A stretch of DNA of 64,000 nucleotides, from the NCBI GenBank assembly GCA_019828545.1, contig JACVRA010000283.1, forward strand, positions 62,001 to 126,000, in the 5' to 3' direction. Position numbers and translations under genes: made by a program. The notes beneath the pieces are model-generated. The model worked only from the letters and a program-made list of their open reading frames with translations, was not told where the DNA came from and searched no databases. The stretch comes from Paracamarosporium sp. OC-R06-R3 (taxonomy: Eukaryota > Ascomycota > Dothideomycetes > Pleosporales > Didymosphaeriaceae). How positions within the stretch are numbered: the first letter of the stretch is position 1; every line of letters starts with the position of its first letter. Shown one piece after another: positions 47,907-58,059 of this stretch.

Positions 47907-49620
47907 ATGAGCGCCCTCGCAATGGATGCTGCTGTTGACGCCGACGAACTGTTATTTGAGCCCTGTCTGCCATCGCCTCTATATAACCAGCTACGAGACC
48001 CGCCAGAGCAATTCTCAGATGACGAGATTTTGCAAGATTACTTTGATGACAGCCAGCCGGTTTCGACGTTGCAGCTCGAGGAAGGAGGCGCAAGTTCCTC
48101 GGAAATCCCTACAATTGTGTCGAACAGGTACCGGTACATCTCATTTCCGAGTCATAATACCCTAACGTATTTAGGGACTGGGTCATTGGTCGCATAGAAG
48201 ACATGCTTGAAAGAATTGTTGATGGGTTGCTTGCCGAGGACGAGCAACTTACCATCAGTCTGAAAACCCGCTCAGGACTCAGCCGTCGACAACCCAATCC
48301 AATTCAGAATACAGACACTGTTCCACCCCCCAGAGTCATGGAAATAAGCTATCCGGGGAGCAATGCGCAAGAAGCAAGGCGTTTTAGTGGGTATTTGCAA
48401 GTACTGTGGTGCTTTAATTAACAGTTCACAGCCATTATTGTGCGGATATTGGAATTGATCCACTGCTGTCTCGTTGACGATATAGTCATGACAAAACGGT
48501 ACAGTAATGTGCACCGCTCTGGGGCATCGTCTGATCTTTATGCAGAGACATGTACTATAGGCACGCGGACCTGTTCGGCAAACAGTCTGTAGTGGACCGA
48601 TACGTCGATGACATTGCATGCACCCTTGGAGTATCAAGGTCAACACTCAACGTGGTGGGTCAAACGGCATCGAACGGGATGATTTGTGAGCTAATCGTGT
48701 AGACTGCAGCAGCAAAGGGCCTGATGGCGGGTAGTCTCATCATAAAGCGAGCGGACGGGACTTCAATACACGGCCTGAACGAACCGGAGGTAAGCGCTGT
48801 CTCATGCAGCTTATCTAGGTCTAACTTTTTTTTTCCTTTTTTTTTTTTTCAGGGCATGTTGGTACCTACGATACAAGATAGCGATTCGCTGGATATGTCA
48901 GGTGTCCGCTGGATCCTGATCATCGAGAAGGAGGTGAGACAGTTAGGTGGCAATCACGCGTCAGCTCACATATCTGAAGGCGACATTTCGCTCCGTGCTT
49001 AGCTCGTCTCTGTGGAAAGTGCTCGGCAGACAGGGGCTTATACTCACGGTATGCACCGCGTCGATAACCAAGATCTTCGCTGACGATCACAGGCAAAAGG
49101 CTATCCTGACCTCGTATCAAGGAAGTTTCTGCGCCAGCTTGCCGATAATGCCCCGCATGTTTCGATGTTTGCACTTGTCGACCTGGATCCAGATGGCATC
49201 CACATCATGTCGACGTACAAACACGGCTCGCTCCGTCTCGCTCACGAGGACGTTGCACACTGGGATACACCCGGGGTAAACTTGCTGAATCTACGGTGGC
49301 TCGGTGTGCAAAGTCACCACATCGACCGAGCACAGAGTAACGACGGTGGCACGGCAACAGCGGCGCTTGCAGATGCCCAAGGCGTCATGAGACTGACGAC
49401 CAGGGACAGGAAAAAGGCGTGCCATATGCTGGAATGGGGCGTTTGTGGGGAGCACGGCTCCGAGCCGGCGTGGCGGGGGGAGCTGCAACGCATGCTCATG
49501 CTGAATATCAAGGCGGAGATGCAGATACTGGACGAGCTGCCTGGAGGGCTTGTTTCGTGGTTGAGCCACCAGCTGGAAGTGATGCAAGGCGGATCAGCAG
49601 ACGATGAAATTCTTTTTTGA
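47907..49620 (+). CDS. spo11: Meiotic recombination protein Spo11, eight exons
   Basis: Exons 47907-48127, 48175-48386, 48432-48498, 48546-48654, 48703-48789, 48853-48933, 48980-49048 and 49093-49620 give 457 residues. Spo11 is the topoisomerase VI-A-like protein that cuts DNA to start meiotic recombination. The catalytic Tyr lies in KRDMYYRHADLFG at residue 170 or 171, formed across the exon 3-4 junction. The Toprim part shows ILIIEKEATFRSV and FALVDLDPDGIHI, with the metal-binding Glu and DxD. The order GLILTAKGYPDLVSRKFL is typical. Introns are 44-63 bp; intron 5 ends in a long T tract (about 48826-48849). The unspliced frame stops repeatedly, so all seven introns are needed. The gene implies a sexual cycle, at least ancestrally. 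Confidence 0.94.
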
Positions 49621-50068
49621 GCAACAGATAGATTGGTGTTTGCCGCCTCGAAATCGAATCAGTTGGCGAAGAGGGTCCCAGCTCTTGATGCACCGATCCA
49701 GCATTACGCACACACTGCATGGCTCCATCCGGATTGAGACAGCTCCACACCCTCCGGCACTGCAGCTCTTCTATTGCAGCTCCTGTGGCGAACCGGTACG
49801 TCCGTCGAGGGGACTTTGGAGCGGCGCTGGACGACAGAAGAAAGCCACGATTTGGCTACAACAGATGGAGTGCGACTCGAATCCGAACATGTCAAAGAGT
49901 GCCAGTTGGCGGTGCAGCAAATTCTCCGAGCGAACGGTAGGACAAAGCCGCCAAGGCTCCGCCAGCACATCCGCTCTCACACTGCAGCCATCGTCGACAC
50001 GAGACTCGACCTGTGCGCGTAGCGGCCATGCATGATTGACCTGCAGCTCCAATAAACCTACTCGCACC
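49621..50068. other. Intergenic stretch between spo11 and the next gene
   Basis: About 450 bp with short frames on both strands and no motif. It should hold the spo11 3' end and the promoter of the following gene. Confidence 0.5.
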
Positions 50069-51568
50069 ATGCCCGACTCTGCCGCGGATTCACGCCCTGC
50101 AAGCAGTGCGCTTGAAACACCGACCGCCCCGCCGCCCTCTGCTGCCACCAGCTGCCCCCCGCCGGCCCAGCATGGCCTTCATGTTGCCATTGCAGACACC
50201 ACCACGGCTGCCACGCTCCCGCCCGCGGTAACGCCGGCGACGACCACCCGCCAGTCGGTCTCGCTAGGCGTCTTCTCGACGCTGTGGAGTGCCAACGGCC
50301 CGCCGACGGCCCTTCCACCCGCCATCGTAGCCCACGCGCCCTCGCCCGTCGACGCGCAAGAGGCGCCGTTGCAAGACCTCGCCACCAGCACCGGCTCGGT
50401 GCCCAGTGCCACTACCACGCTGACCAACACGCTGCCCCCCACCCAGTCTGCTGCCCTCCGCGCCCTCAATGCGCCCGCCTTCCAGTCCCACGCTTCTTCC
50501 GACGTCAAGAGCAAGCCGGCCAAGTCGGCCTCGAGCCGCACCACGCTATCAAGCCAGCCCGTCGTGGTGCGCACCTACTCAGGCGCACGGCACAACTCAC
50601 GGAACTCGTCCGGCATCAATTCTCCCCGCTACCAGAACATGAACGGGAACTCGTCGCAGAACCCCTCTGCCCTGTCGGCTGGGCTGGCAGGCCGGACCGA
50701 GAGGCTGCCTTCCATCGAGGAGTTTTCCTTTTCAGCTATCCTTCGTGCTGTCGATCCCGAAATCAGAGACGCCATCGACGCCATTGCGGAGATATGCGCC
50801 AGGAGTAGGATGAGTCTGGCAGATGAGTACGATGCTCATCTTCCGCCGCAGGGCGAGATCACCGGCACCGGCCCAGGGTGGGTGGCTGGTGTAGGGGCTT
50901 TGGTGGGAAGAGGCCGCATATCACGCATCGGGCAGGGCTGGGCAGCTGCCGAGAACAAGCTGACGGCCGTTCCCGAAGCAAGCAGCTCGAGTGAGAGGCT
51001 GGCTGGGGAGACACGAGGTGCGTCAAGTAGCAAGAAGAGAAGCCAGTCAGCATACGGTAGCTTGAAGAGCGTCATCAGTGGTGGTAGTGCGAAGAGGAGA
51101 GCCAGCAACCATGGCCTAGATCAGGCCGAAACTAGTCCTTCTGTGCAGGTGGAGAACACGAAGCCTCGTGGATCTGCCTGGGCTGTTCACGCTTTGTCAG
51201 ACGATCATCCGGTCATCACGGTTCCTTCTCCACAAGCTTCCAACCATCTTTCGCTCGACACTTCCTCTACTATCAAAGATATACCTGAAGCTATCGAAAG
51301 CAGACCCCCGCCACGACCGCAAACAGCAGTACCTAGATCCACTGCTTCGCATCGTCGTAATACGTCGCTCAACAGCTTGAACGCCTCTCGTGCACGCTCG
51401 AGCACTTTATCCTCCTTAACGTCGTGGCTGCCATGGCCACGGCCTACTGACATCACATCTAATGCTCAACCAGACCACACTAAAGCCGAAACTAGATTGA
51501 GAGAGGTATTAATGGTGGCGCAGGGGTCTGCGTTTGGAAAGGGCAAGGCAGCTATGAGCACCTCCTAA
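50069..51568 (+). CDS. Conserved-type hypothetical protein, mostly disordered (499 aa)
   Basis: An intronless gene. The first ATG in the open frame is at 50069. Residues 1-205 are Ser/Thr/Ala/Pro-rich. Around residues 215-290 lies the one ordered block: RLPSIEEFSFSAILRAVDPE, IRDAIDAIAEICARSRMSLA, DEYDAHLPPQGEITG, then GPGWVAGVGALVGRGRISRI. The remainder is a Ser/Arg-rich tail with many phosphorylation-type sites, and SSLTSWLPWPRP plus a last helix near the end (ETRLREVLMVAQGSAFGKGK). I do not recognise a named family. No signal or membrane segment. The helical block with DEY is a good search probe. Confidence 0.75.
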   Translation: MPDSAADSRPASSALETPTAPPPSAATSCPPPAQHGLHVAIADTTTAATLPPAVTPATTTRQSVSLGVFSTLWSANGPPTALPPAIVAHAPSPVDAQEAPLQDLATSTGSVPSATTTLTNTLPPTQSAALRALNAPAFQSHASSDVKSKPAKSASSRTTLSSQPVVVRTYSGARHNSRNSSGINSPRYQNMNGNSSQNPSALSAGLAGRTERLPSIEEFSFSAILRAVDPEIRDAIDAIAEICARSRMSLADEYDAHLPPQGEITGTGPGWVAGVGALVGRGRISRIGQGWAAAENKLTAVPEASSSSERLAGETRGASSSKKRSQSAYGSLKSVISGGSAKRRASNHGLDQAETSPSVQVENTKPRGSAWAVHALSDDHPVITVPSPQASNHLSLDTSSTIKDIPEAIESRPPPRPQTAVPRSTASHRRNTSLNSLNASRARSSTLSSLTSWLPWPRPTDITSNAQPDHTKAETRLREVLMVAQGSAFGKGKAAMSTS

Positions 51569-52028
51569 AAAGGTAGCATGAGACCCATACGGGCTTCGGT
51601 CAACATGTACGAACGACGTAGAGATACCCCGAGCTAACGTCTCAAAAATCAAAAGGGCGCATGGGGTGTATTGTCTTTTACGGGCTAGCGAAAGGGCGCA
51701 TAGCCTTCCTCGGGCACTTGAAGTTATCACGATTTATGAATTACGGTTAACGATCATGCAGAGCATATCCTATATTTTCATGTCTAGTCACGAAAGTATT
51801 GTGTATGATTTTCTCCCTTAGCCAACCCTCCGCCCTTTCTAAGATTGCTGACTCACCCTCTAAATCCTTCGCCCCCAGGCACCCCACAAACATGGGGGTC
51901 ACCTGGTATACAGTGTAGTAGAACAATCATCAATTCGCTATCCTCGTCGTCAGACAAATCGCCACAACTTCCAACACCACGGAATCCTCCCTCCTCGACC
52001 TCACTCAACAGTCCCCACCACACTCGCA
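51569..52028. other. Intergenic stretch upstream of the F-box gene
   Basis: Contains the end of the previous gene's transcript and a C/A/T-rich leader for the F-box gene. No gene seen. Confidence 0.5.
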
Positions 52029-53024
52029 ATGGCCCAACCCGCACCACCGCTGCCCCTGCTCAACCCCGAACTCCTCGAGCTGATCCTCGCTCACCTCCCA
52101 CCGCGCTCCCTCCTCCTCGCCCAACGCACCTGCAAAAAATGGCACACCCTAATCAGCACATCCCCACGTCTCCAAACCCTCCTGTACTTCCGTGCCGCGC
52201 CCTCCCCAACAACCAGCTCACCACCACCCAAAACACCCTACACACTCAACCCCCTCCTGACCTCGGCCTTCCCCATGTTCTTCACCAAAACGCGACTCCC
52301 CAGCGCCGAACCCCCCCCAGAGCCCTGGACCCCGTACTTCGCCGCGCTGGGCCTCCCCCCAAAACTAGACGACGCCATCAAGCCCCTCGCATACTCCGCC
52401 TTCACACGCAACCCTTCCGCATTCCGCCGGCAAGAAGCCTCCTGGCGCCGCATGCACATCAGCGACCCGCCCGTGACAACCGTCGTGTGGCGCACCGACT
52501 CAGCCAGCATGAGCGGGAAGTACACGGTGGAGGGGATATCGCGGTTTGGCGCGCAGGAGTCGCAAGAATCGCAAGAATCGCAAGCATGTATTAAACTCGG
52601 TCCGTTGGCTACTTCCCTCGCATCTGAGAAACCCACCTCCAAGCGGAGACAGAACCTCGAAACCCTAGACCTAACCAAGCACGACGCCCTCCGCATGGCT
52701 ACCCTCTACGACTACATCGTAACCTGCACATGCCAGGGCGTGGCGCCGACGACGTGGACGCTCGACTTCGCGACGGGGACGTATCCCCCGCAGCACCACG
52801 TCGCGCGGCTCGCGGAGGAGAATGCTGATATTGGTTTATCTGCTTTGATGCAGCAGGGTGGTAGTGGTGGCGGTGGCGGAGTAACGTTGCTGGTCGAGGA
52901 GACGTGGGTTGGGAGCTGTGTTGAGGAGGACGAGGAGGCGTATCCGCAGTTTCGGGGCGAGGGGTTTCGGCGGGTGGAGGTCGGGCCGAGGGATGCCGTG
53001 TTGAAGGAGGTGATGTGGAATTGA
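52029..53024 (+). CDS. F-box protein (331 aa)
   Basis: An intronless gene. Residues about 10-50 form an F-box (LLNPELLELILAHLPPRSLL, then AQRTCKKWHTLI), which binds Skp1 in SCF ubiquitin ligases. Downstream parts include PWTPYFAALGLPP, a segment FRRQEASWRRMHISDPPVT typical of a group of small Ascomycota F-box proteins, three tandem ESQ units (near residue 177), and a Gly run (GGSGGGGG) before a C-terminal strand-rich segment. No LRR or WD repeats are seen, so the substrate part is unknown. It is convergent with the next gene, 237 bp away. Confidence 0.85.
   Translation: MAQPAPPLPLLNPELLELILAHLPPRSLLLAQRTCKKWHTLISTSPRLQTLLYFRAAPSPTTSSPPPKTPYTLNPLLTSAFPMFFTKTRLPSAEPPPEPWTPYFAALGLPPKLDDAIKPLAYSAFTRNPSAFRRQEASWRRMHISDPPVTTVVWRTDSASMSGKYTVEGISRFGAQESQESQESQACIKLGPLATSLASEKPTSKRRQNLETLDLTKHDALRMATLYDYIVTCTCQGVAPTTWTLDFATGTYPPQHHVARLAEENADIGLSALMQQGGSGGGGGVTLLVEETWVGSCVEEDEEAYPQFRGEGFRRVEVGPRDAVLKEVMWN
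52557..52583 (+). repeat. Three 9-bp units coding Glu-Ser-Gln in the F-box gene
   Basis: GAGTCGCAA followed by two GAATCGCAA copies. The units keep frame, so copy number could vary without breaking the gene. Confidence 0.85.
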
Positions 53025-53261
53025 GGGGAGGTTGGTTGGCGTGAAAGGGAGGGAAGGGAGGAGAGAGAAGACGAGATGAAATGAGATGGCGTGGGCTGAT
53101 GGAGTGGGAGGACAAGCACCAGCATCGAAATCTCACACAGCTCGCACTCTGAACCAGAATACGTTCAATTCATGCCCAAGCCAGTAAACCTATACCCCTG
53201 ATAAAGCCTCGGCGCAAACACAAAAGGATAACCCAAAGCCACAATCAAACCGGCCTCCTCT

Positions 53262-55673
53262 TCACTCAGCATCTAGCGACATCACCGACATCGCCTCAGA
53301 CACTGAGCTCGTGTCACTAGGACTATCCTCCAAGAAGATACTCTCATACTCCATAGCCTCCCGCACCTGATCCGATGCAATCCTCGGGCGCCCAGCTTTC
53401 CGAACGAATTCATCGTAGTTGCGACGAATGGTAGTTTGATCAAGATCCCAGGGCCCACCCGGTAACACCTCAAGATCTTCGAGGCATGGTGGAATCGAGC
53501 CATCGCCGTTTGGCACTGTATCCGGATCTTCTTCAACCGGAGAATCAACCCTTCGACCTATGCCCGGCCGATTGAATAAGATCCGCTTGACGCTGCCGTT
53601 TTTGCGTAGTGCAGGCATGATTCGCGAGGTCCCAGTGCTAGTAGTATATGCACGAGACCTTGAGAAGTGGGGCTTCTCGAAAGTGCGACGCGGCTCCTTG
53701 ACCGAAGCTGAGGTATTGGAGGGACAGCTAGCTCGGGCCTCGCCCACGCATGTTGTCGAGATGTTTCCTAGATCTGTCGAGTCATTATGAGATAGATGTA
53801 GAATGGCTCAGTTAGGTCTACGTACCGTCCAAATGCTTATCCGTCCATGTCTCGGGGGCAGCATCGTTCTCATTTGATAGAAGCCGTTGCCGCTTTATAG
53901 TGATTTCTTGATAGCGATTATCATCAATGGTTCCATCCAAAGCAAGCTGGGTTGCTCTGTCCGGTGTCAGGTCAACGACAGCGCTCATTGGAATCTGTTT
54001 CTCCGCTTTGCGCTTATTGGGTCGGTCTGCGTGGTGAGCATTTGACATAGTGCCAACACACGCAATGTTCTCATTGGACTCCCCCATCACAGCGCTTGTA
54101 CAAGTGACATGCTTCGCATTCCGTTCATCAATAGACAAAAGTCTCGGGTCCACAGGAATCAACCTCGACCACGACTCAGCCTTCTCTTCGTTGGATTCAT
54201 CTGAGCCCATGAGCACGTCTCGCGAGATGGATAGGGCCCTTCCTGGCGTTGCATCGCTTTTTCGTGGTCGTGAGAGTTTGGACAAAGTATCATGACGTTG
54301 GTGTGACATCTGAAGAATTGAGTTGAACAGTTTGACACTATAGCGACTAATACGTTCAAACCGAGCTTCTCCAGGAAAATGCATTGTAATCTTGACAGTG
54401 ACAGTGGATTCCGTGGTGGGACTCGCGGGTACTCTACTATAAGCGGCAGCAGCTTTGATGTCGTGCTCTGAATGAGACTGTCTATGCAGAGTCAGCTTGC
54501 TGCTTCGTGCCAAAGGCTTGTATGTTTCGTGGTGCTCCAAGGTAGCAACACGGAGACAGTTGATCCTTAAGTCTGGGTTGTAAGACAACTTACTCTAATG
54601 GCAAACGCTGCGAATCAATCATGAACTCAACGGAATCCGTAAATGCAACAAATCTTGGCCCAGAAGAATTGCCAATGTTAGGAGAGCGATACTCGAGGCG
54701 GATCGAATACAATTCCCTGGTGGAGAAAGTGTCTGGGAGGTAACTCAAATCAACATTTGGGGGCTGCCATACAACTCTTCCGATGATGGATGACGAGGGA
54801 CGAGAAAAAGAAAGATTCACTTCGACCTGAGGGTGTGGAAAGGTATCGATGAAGCAATCGCGCGTACGCACGAAATTGTATGCAAAGCTAGGCAGGTCAC
54901 TACCCAACGTGGACCACGTTTGCTCGCGTTGTGTATCCGGTCTGCCTGGGGCGGGTCAGACTGAGAATGGAAAGCAGGAATTTCCGGCTCTTGTGATGCA
55001 TATTCAGAGGTGACGCAGGCCAGAGCGTGAAGCCCAACCTTTTGATAAGGCAATGCATAGTCGCAAGTACGTACAAGCAAAGTAGAGCCTAACCATCGTA
55101 CGCACGAGATCTTCTAGTCCAATGCCAACGTAATGTGTAACTTCGAATGTACCCTCGCTAATAGCCGGCAGAGTCGGAAGTAGACTCCAAACGTTGTCTA
55201 TATGAAATGTTAGTCGTGCTCAAGTCAACTTACAGCCGTAAATCAGAAACTTTGTATTGCCTAGCTAGGGGCACTAGCTACACTCAAACATCTGTCGGGG
55301 TTGTGGTCCGTCTAGACTCACCTGCTATCTGTTCTTCTAGCGCCTGCCGGAAAATGCGCTCCCATATGAACACTTCCCCTGCCTTTTCGAGTTCGAGACC
55401 TTTCCAACACGACACCACATCTAAATGATTGATCCCAGGCTTGTTCTCGAAGCAAGAACGTCGCACTTCCGGACAGTAGACTTCGGTAGTAGTCGACCTG
55501 CCTGTACCAGGTAGGCCTGTTAAGTAGAGTTCATGGCCGAATAGTGCGTTGCAGTACGTGGACAACGGCCACACGGGTACAGGGCTGTGATGTACTGGTG
55601 TAGTTTGCGGCGTCGGTGGAGTCGGGGGATGTGCGTGCGTCGACTCAATGTAAGTGGACGTAGAGCATGTCAT
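53262..55673 (-). CDS. Unrecognised 670-residue protein, five exons
   Basis: Best model: exons 55673-55322, 55197-55075, 54945-54594, 54499-53826 and 53773-53262. Frame is kept across all four joins, and the last join (GAT AAG CAT TTG GAC G, then ATCTAGG) is firm. The second and third introns are less sure: the second could use a donor at 55094, but then the frame fails downstream. The first exons hold KPGINHLDVVSCWKGLELEK and VFIWERIFRQALEEQIADNV. The middle looks strand-rich (VEVNLSFSRPSSSIIGRVVW, YSIRLEYRSPNIG, STVTVKITMHFPGEARFERI). The end is basic then acidic, with GRPR near an EFVRKAGRPRIASDQVREAM helix and SMDLD-like serine clusters. I cannot name a family; nuclear location is a guess from the basic patches (NKRKAEK). 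Confidence 0.6.
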
Positions 55674-55854
55674 GTTTGTGCCGGCTTGATGATGACAATT
55701 GATGCAATGTGTAATAGCTGATAGGCTGGCCGATGATCGTTGCAAGTCAAACCTAAACGGACAAAAACAATGTGGTGGTGCTAGAGTGGGATTGTTTGGG
55801 CTGTTGCCCGTCCACAGTGTCAGTAGATGCTTGCGGAGGCATTCGCGCCTACCA

Positions 55855-57419
55855 CTAGATGGCGTCCATGCTTGCACGCGTTGTCAACCTACATCAATTA
55901 GCCGTTGCGACCTGGCACAAACAGCAAGTACGACATACCGTTCATCCTTGTTGCCGAGTTTAGAAATCTGAAGAAACGCGTCTACGCCAAAACCTTCTAG
56001 ACTGTGTATCTCCAGGCTTCCAGCCCAGTATTCTGCATATACTCTTGCCATGGGTAGTCCGATGCCAAGGCGAAGGTCTGGTGGGCGACTGGTAAGACTG
56101 GACAGCGAACCGCCACCATGTTGGTCATTGGCTTTCGAGGCTTGGTCACCCGGTATTTTCAGCTCTTGCAGGGTGCCCAGCAGCTTGGGGACGCGGGCCA
56201 GATTCTGCAGTCTCTTCTGGTGTCGTGGTCCTTTGCTAAAGCTCCACAGGTGAGGTAGAACATCGTTGGAGATGCCGCCCCCCTGATCAGATATCCTGAT
56301 GATGACATGTTGCGATGTCTCGCAGATCAGGACCTCGATGGGCGGCGGTTTGGTGCCGTTGTACTTTCTTTGTTCAATGACTGCCTGTATCGAGTTTCGG
56401 ATGAGCTCGCCAATAATGTACTCGAGGTGGCTCTGGATGTAGGGGAAGGTGGCATCGAGGTGGCCTTCAATGCGAATTTCCGGGAGCTGTACATGCGAGC
56501 CGTATGCCGCCTTGATCAGCTCCTGCGTCGTCTTGCCGCAGCGTTGGACGATTTCCTTGGCATTGCACTTCAAGAATATTTCACCCACGGTGTCGTTGTG
56601 GGGATCGTGCTCAGTCTGGATATGTGGAAAGTGCCACGGAGAGTTGAAGGTGTCGGTAAGGGCCAGATGCTGCTCCGCAATGACACGGCGCGAGATTCGC
56701 TGGCAATGTTAGCTCAGGCCACTCATGCGTGGAAAAGAGGGGCGTACTGATCGCAGCATGGTGTTCATGAACTTGTCCGTTTCCTCGGGCCGCATCAGCC
56801 CACGCACCTCGAGCACGCCAATGGCAAGTCTGGGGATGACTGTGGCATGCTCCTTCAGCGTCTCGTGCAGTATCTTGCAGTATCTCTCGTTGTCGTCAAG
56901 GGAGCGTATTTCGGGGACGCGGCGAAAGCGCTCAAAGGCAGTGAGGTAGAGCTCGTAGACGTGGGCGAGATGGGGGTTTGCGACGACGACGTAGGGCAGC
57001 GTCTGGATGTCGCGCAGGCGGTGCGCTATCCTACAACGCTTCAGCACTCGGACCGGCAGTAGGTTGGGAGGGACTCAGCACCTCGTGGGCAGCTCCAAGC
57101 GGCAGTAGTTGGCGCCGTCCAGCAGACGGGATTCGGTGAGGGTGCGGCCGAAGAAGGTCAGACGGCGCAGGCTGATGGGCCTTGCCTCGCGCTGGACCCA
57201 TCTGTGAAGGGGAGTCAACTACTACGGTCAAGGTGGTGCGGGGCGTGGGCGATGGGAGCCGTACTCGTCCAGCGCCGATGACGGCCTCCAGGCGGGCGCT
57301 ACAGCAGCGGCATGGGCAGCTCTTGGGTGGCACAATGGCGGCGAAAGCTTCAACGGAGCTCTGGCCAAGCTTGCACGGCGGGGCGGGCGCATGCAGGGCG
57401 CGATACGCGGCGTGGGCAT
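55855..57419 (-). CDS. Mitochondrial protein kinase of the PDK/BCKDK family, five exons
   Basis: Exons 57419-57265, 57201-57082, 57030-56748, 56699-55939 and 55888-55855 give 450 residues. These kinases phosphorylate and switch off the E1 subunit of pyruvate or branched-chain keto-acid dehydrogenase in the mitochondrial matrix. The N-terminal four-helix part shows WVQREARPISLRRLTFFGRT, LPTRIAHRLRDIQTLPYVVV and NTMLRSRISRRVIAEQHLAL. The GHKL ATP-site motifs are GELIRNSIQAVIEQ (N box), ISDQGGGIS (G1) and GIGLPMARVYAEYWAGSLEI (G2). WVQREARP-type sequence points to the fungal group closer to BCKDK/Pkp2. The start is uncertain: MPTPRIAPCMRPPRRASLAR makes a fine targeting peptide, with a second ATG nine codons on. 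The last exon (LTTRASMDAI) rests on good splice signals. Confidence 0.88.
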
Positions 57420-57619
57420 TGCTGGGGCAGCTGGGGGAGAAATGTGGTGGGGAGAGCAGAGGTGCATATATACATGGCCGCGGGAAACAGTCGACGAGCC
57501 GCACGCAGGCCGCCCACGGGCCCGCCGCGACACAAGTACGGGCCGCATGCTCCGATGCCGCGCACAAACATGGGCAATGGTGAAGCCGGGGGGCGGGGGG
57601 GTTTGCGCGGGCGTTCGCA

Positions 57620-57650
<31 letters not shown>

Positions 57651-58059
57651 TCGTGGCCGCGCGCATGACGTTGGCTGAGGCTGGCTTTGTACGCGCGCCT
57701 GCAACCCTCTGCGCGCCCTGAGGAAGCCCCGGCCACGCTCCCCGCGAGCACCGCTGGCCGCAGTCGAGGTCGCATCCCCCCGACGCACGCATCCCGTGCT
57801 ATTCTGGTGCCCTCGCTGAAGCCTGCAGGCACGGCGGCGAATCGTCATTGTCCAAGTCCACTCCACCACCGCCACCTTTTTAGCGAGGCACGTCCATCCT
57901 CGCAAGCACCTGCTCAAGGCCTTTACTCCACACTCCTCCCGCGACCGGTGCGCATCCCGAGAGCCCCAGCGTCCCCGGGCACCACAGAGCGAGCTGCACA
58001 CCCACTGGCCGCCCCTGCGCACCGCTGCCCTTGCGACACTTCCGCCGCGCGCCGCAGCC
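57420..58059. promoter_or_regulatory. Divergent promoter between the kinase and deubiquitinase genes
   Basis: About 640 bp of GC-rich DNA between two outward-facing genes. It contains a (CAG)9 run at 57624-57650. Long open frames on both strands here arise from the high GC content and read as low-complexity Ala, Leu, Arg and Pro, so I do not call them genes. Confidence 0.55.
57624..57650 (+). repeat. (CAG)9 microsatellite
   Basis: Nine uninterrupted CAG units within the divergent promoter. On the minus strand it would be CTG, possibly in the kinase transcript leader. Confidence 0.95.

Noticed and set aside
55028..55094. Alternative intron 2 of the unplaced gene (donor GTTAGG, acceptor AAAAG)
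   Set aside because: It gives a readable exon (VGLHALACVTSEY) but the frame then cannot join the firm downstream exon with any intron of usual size.
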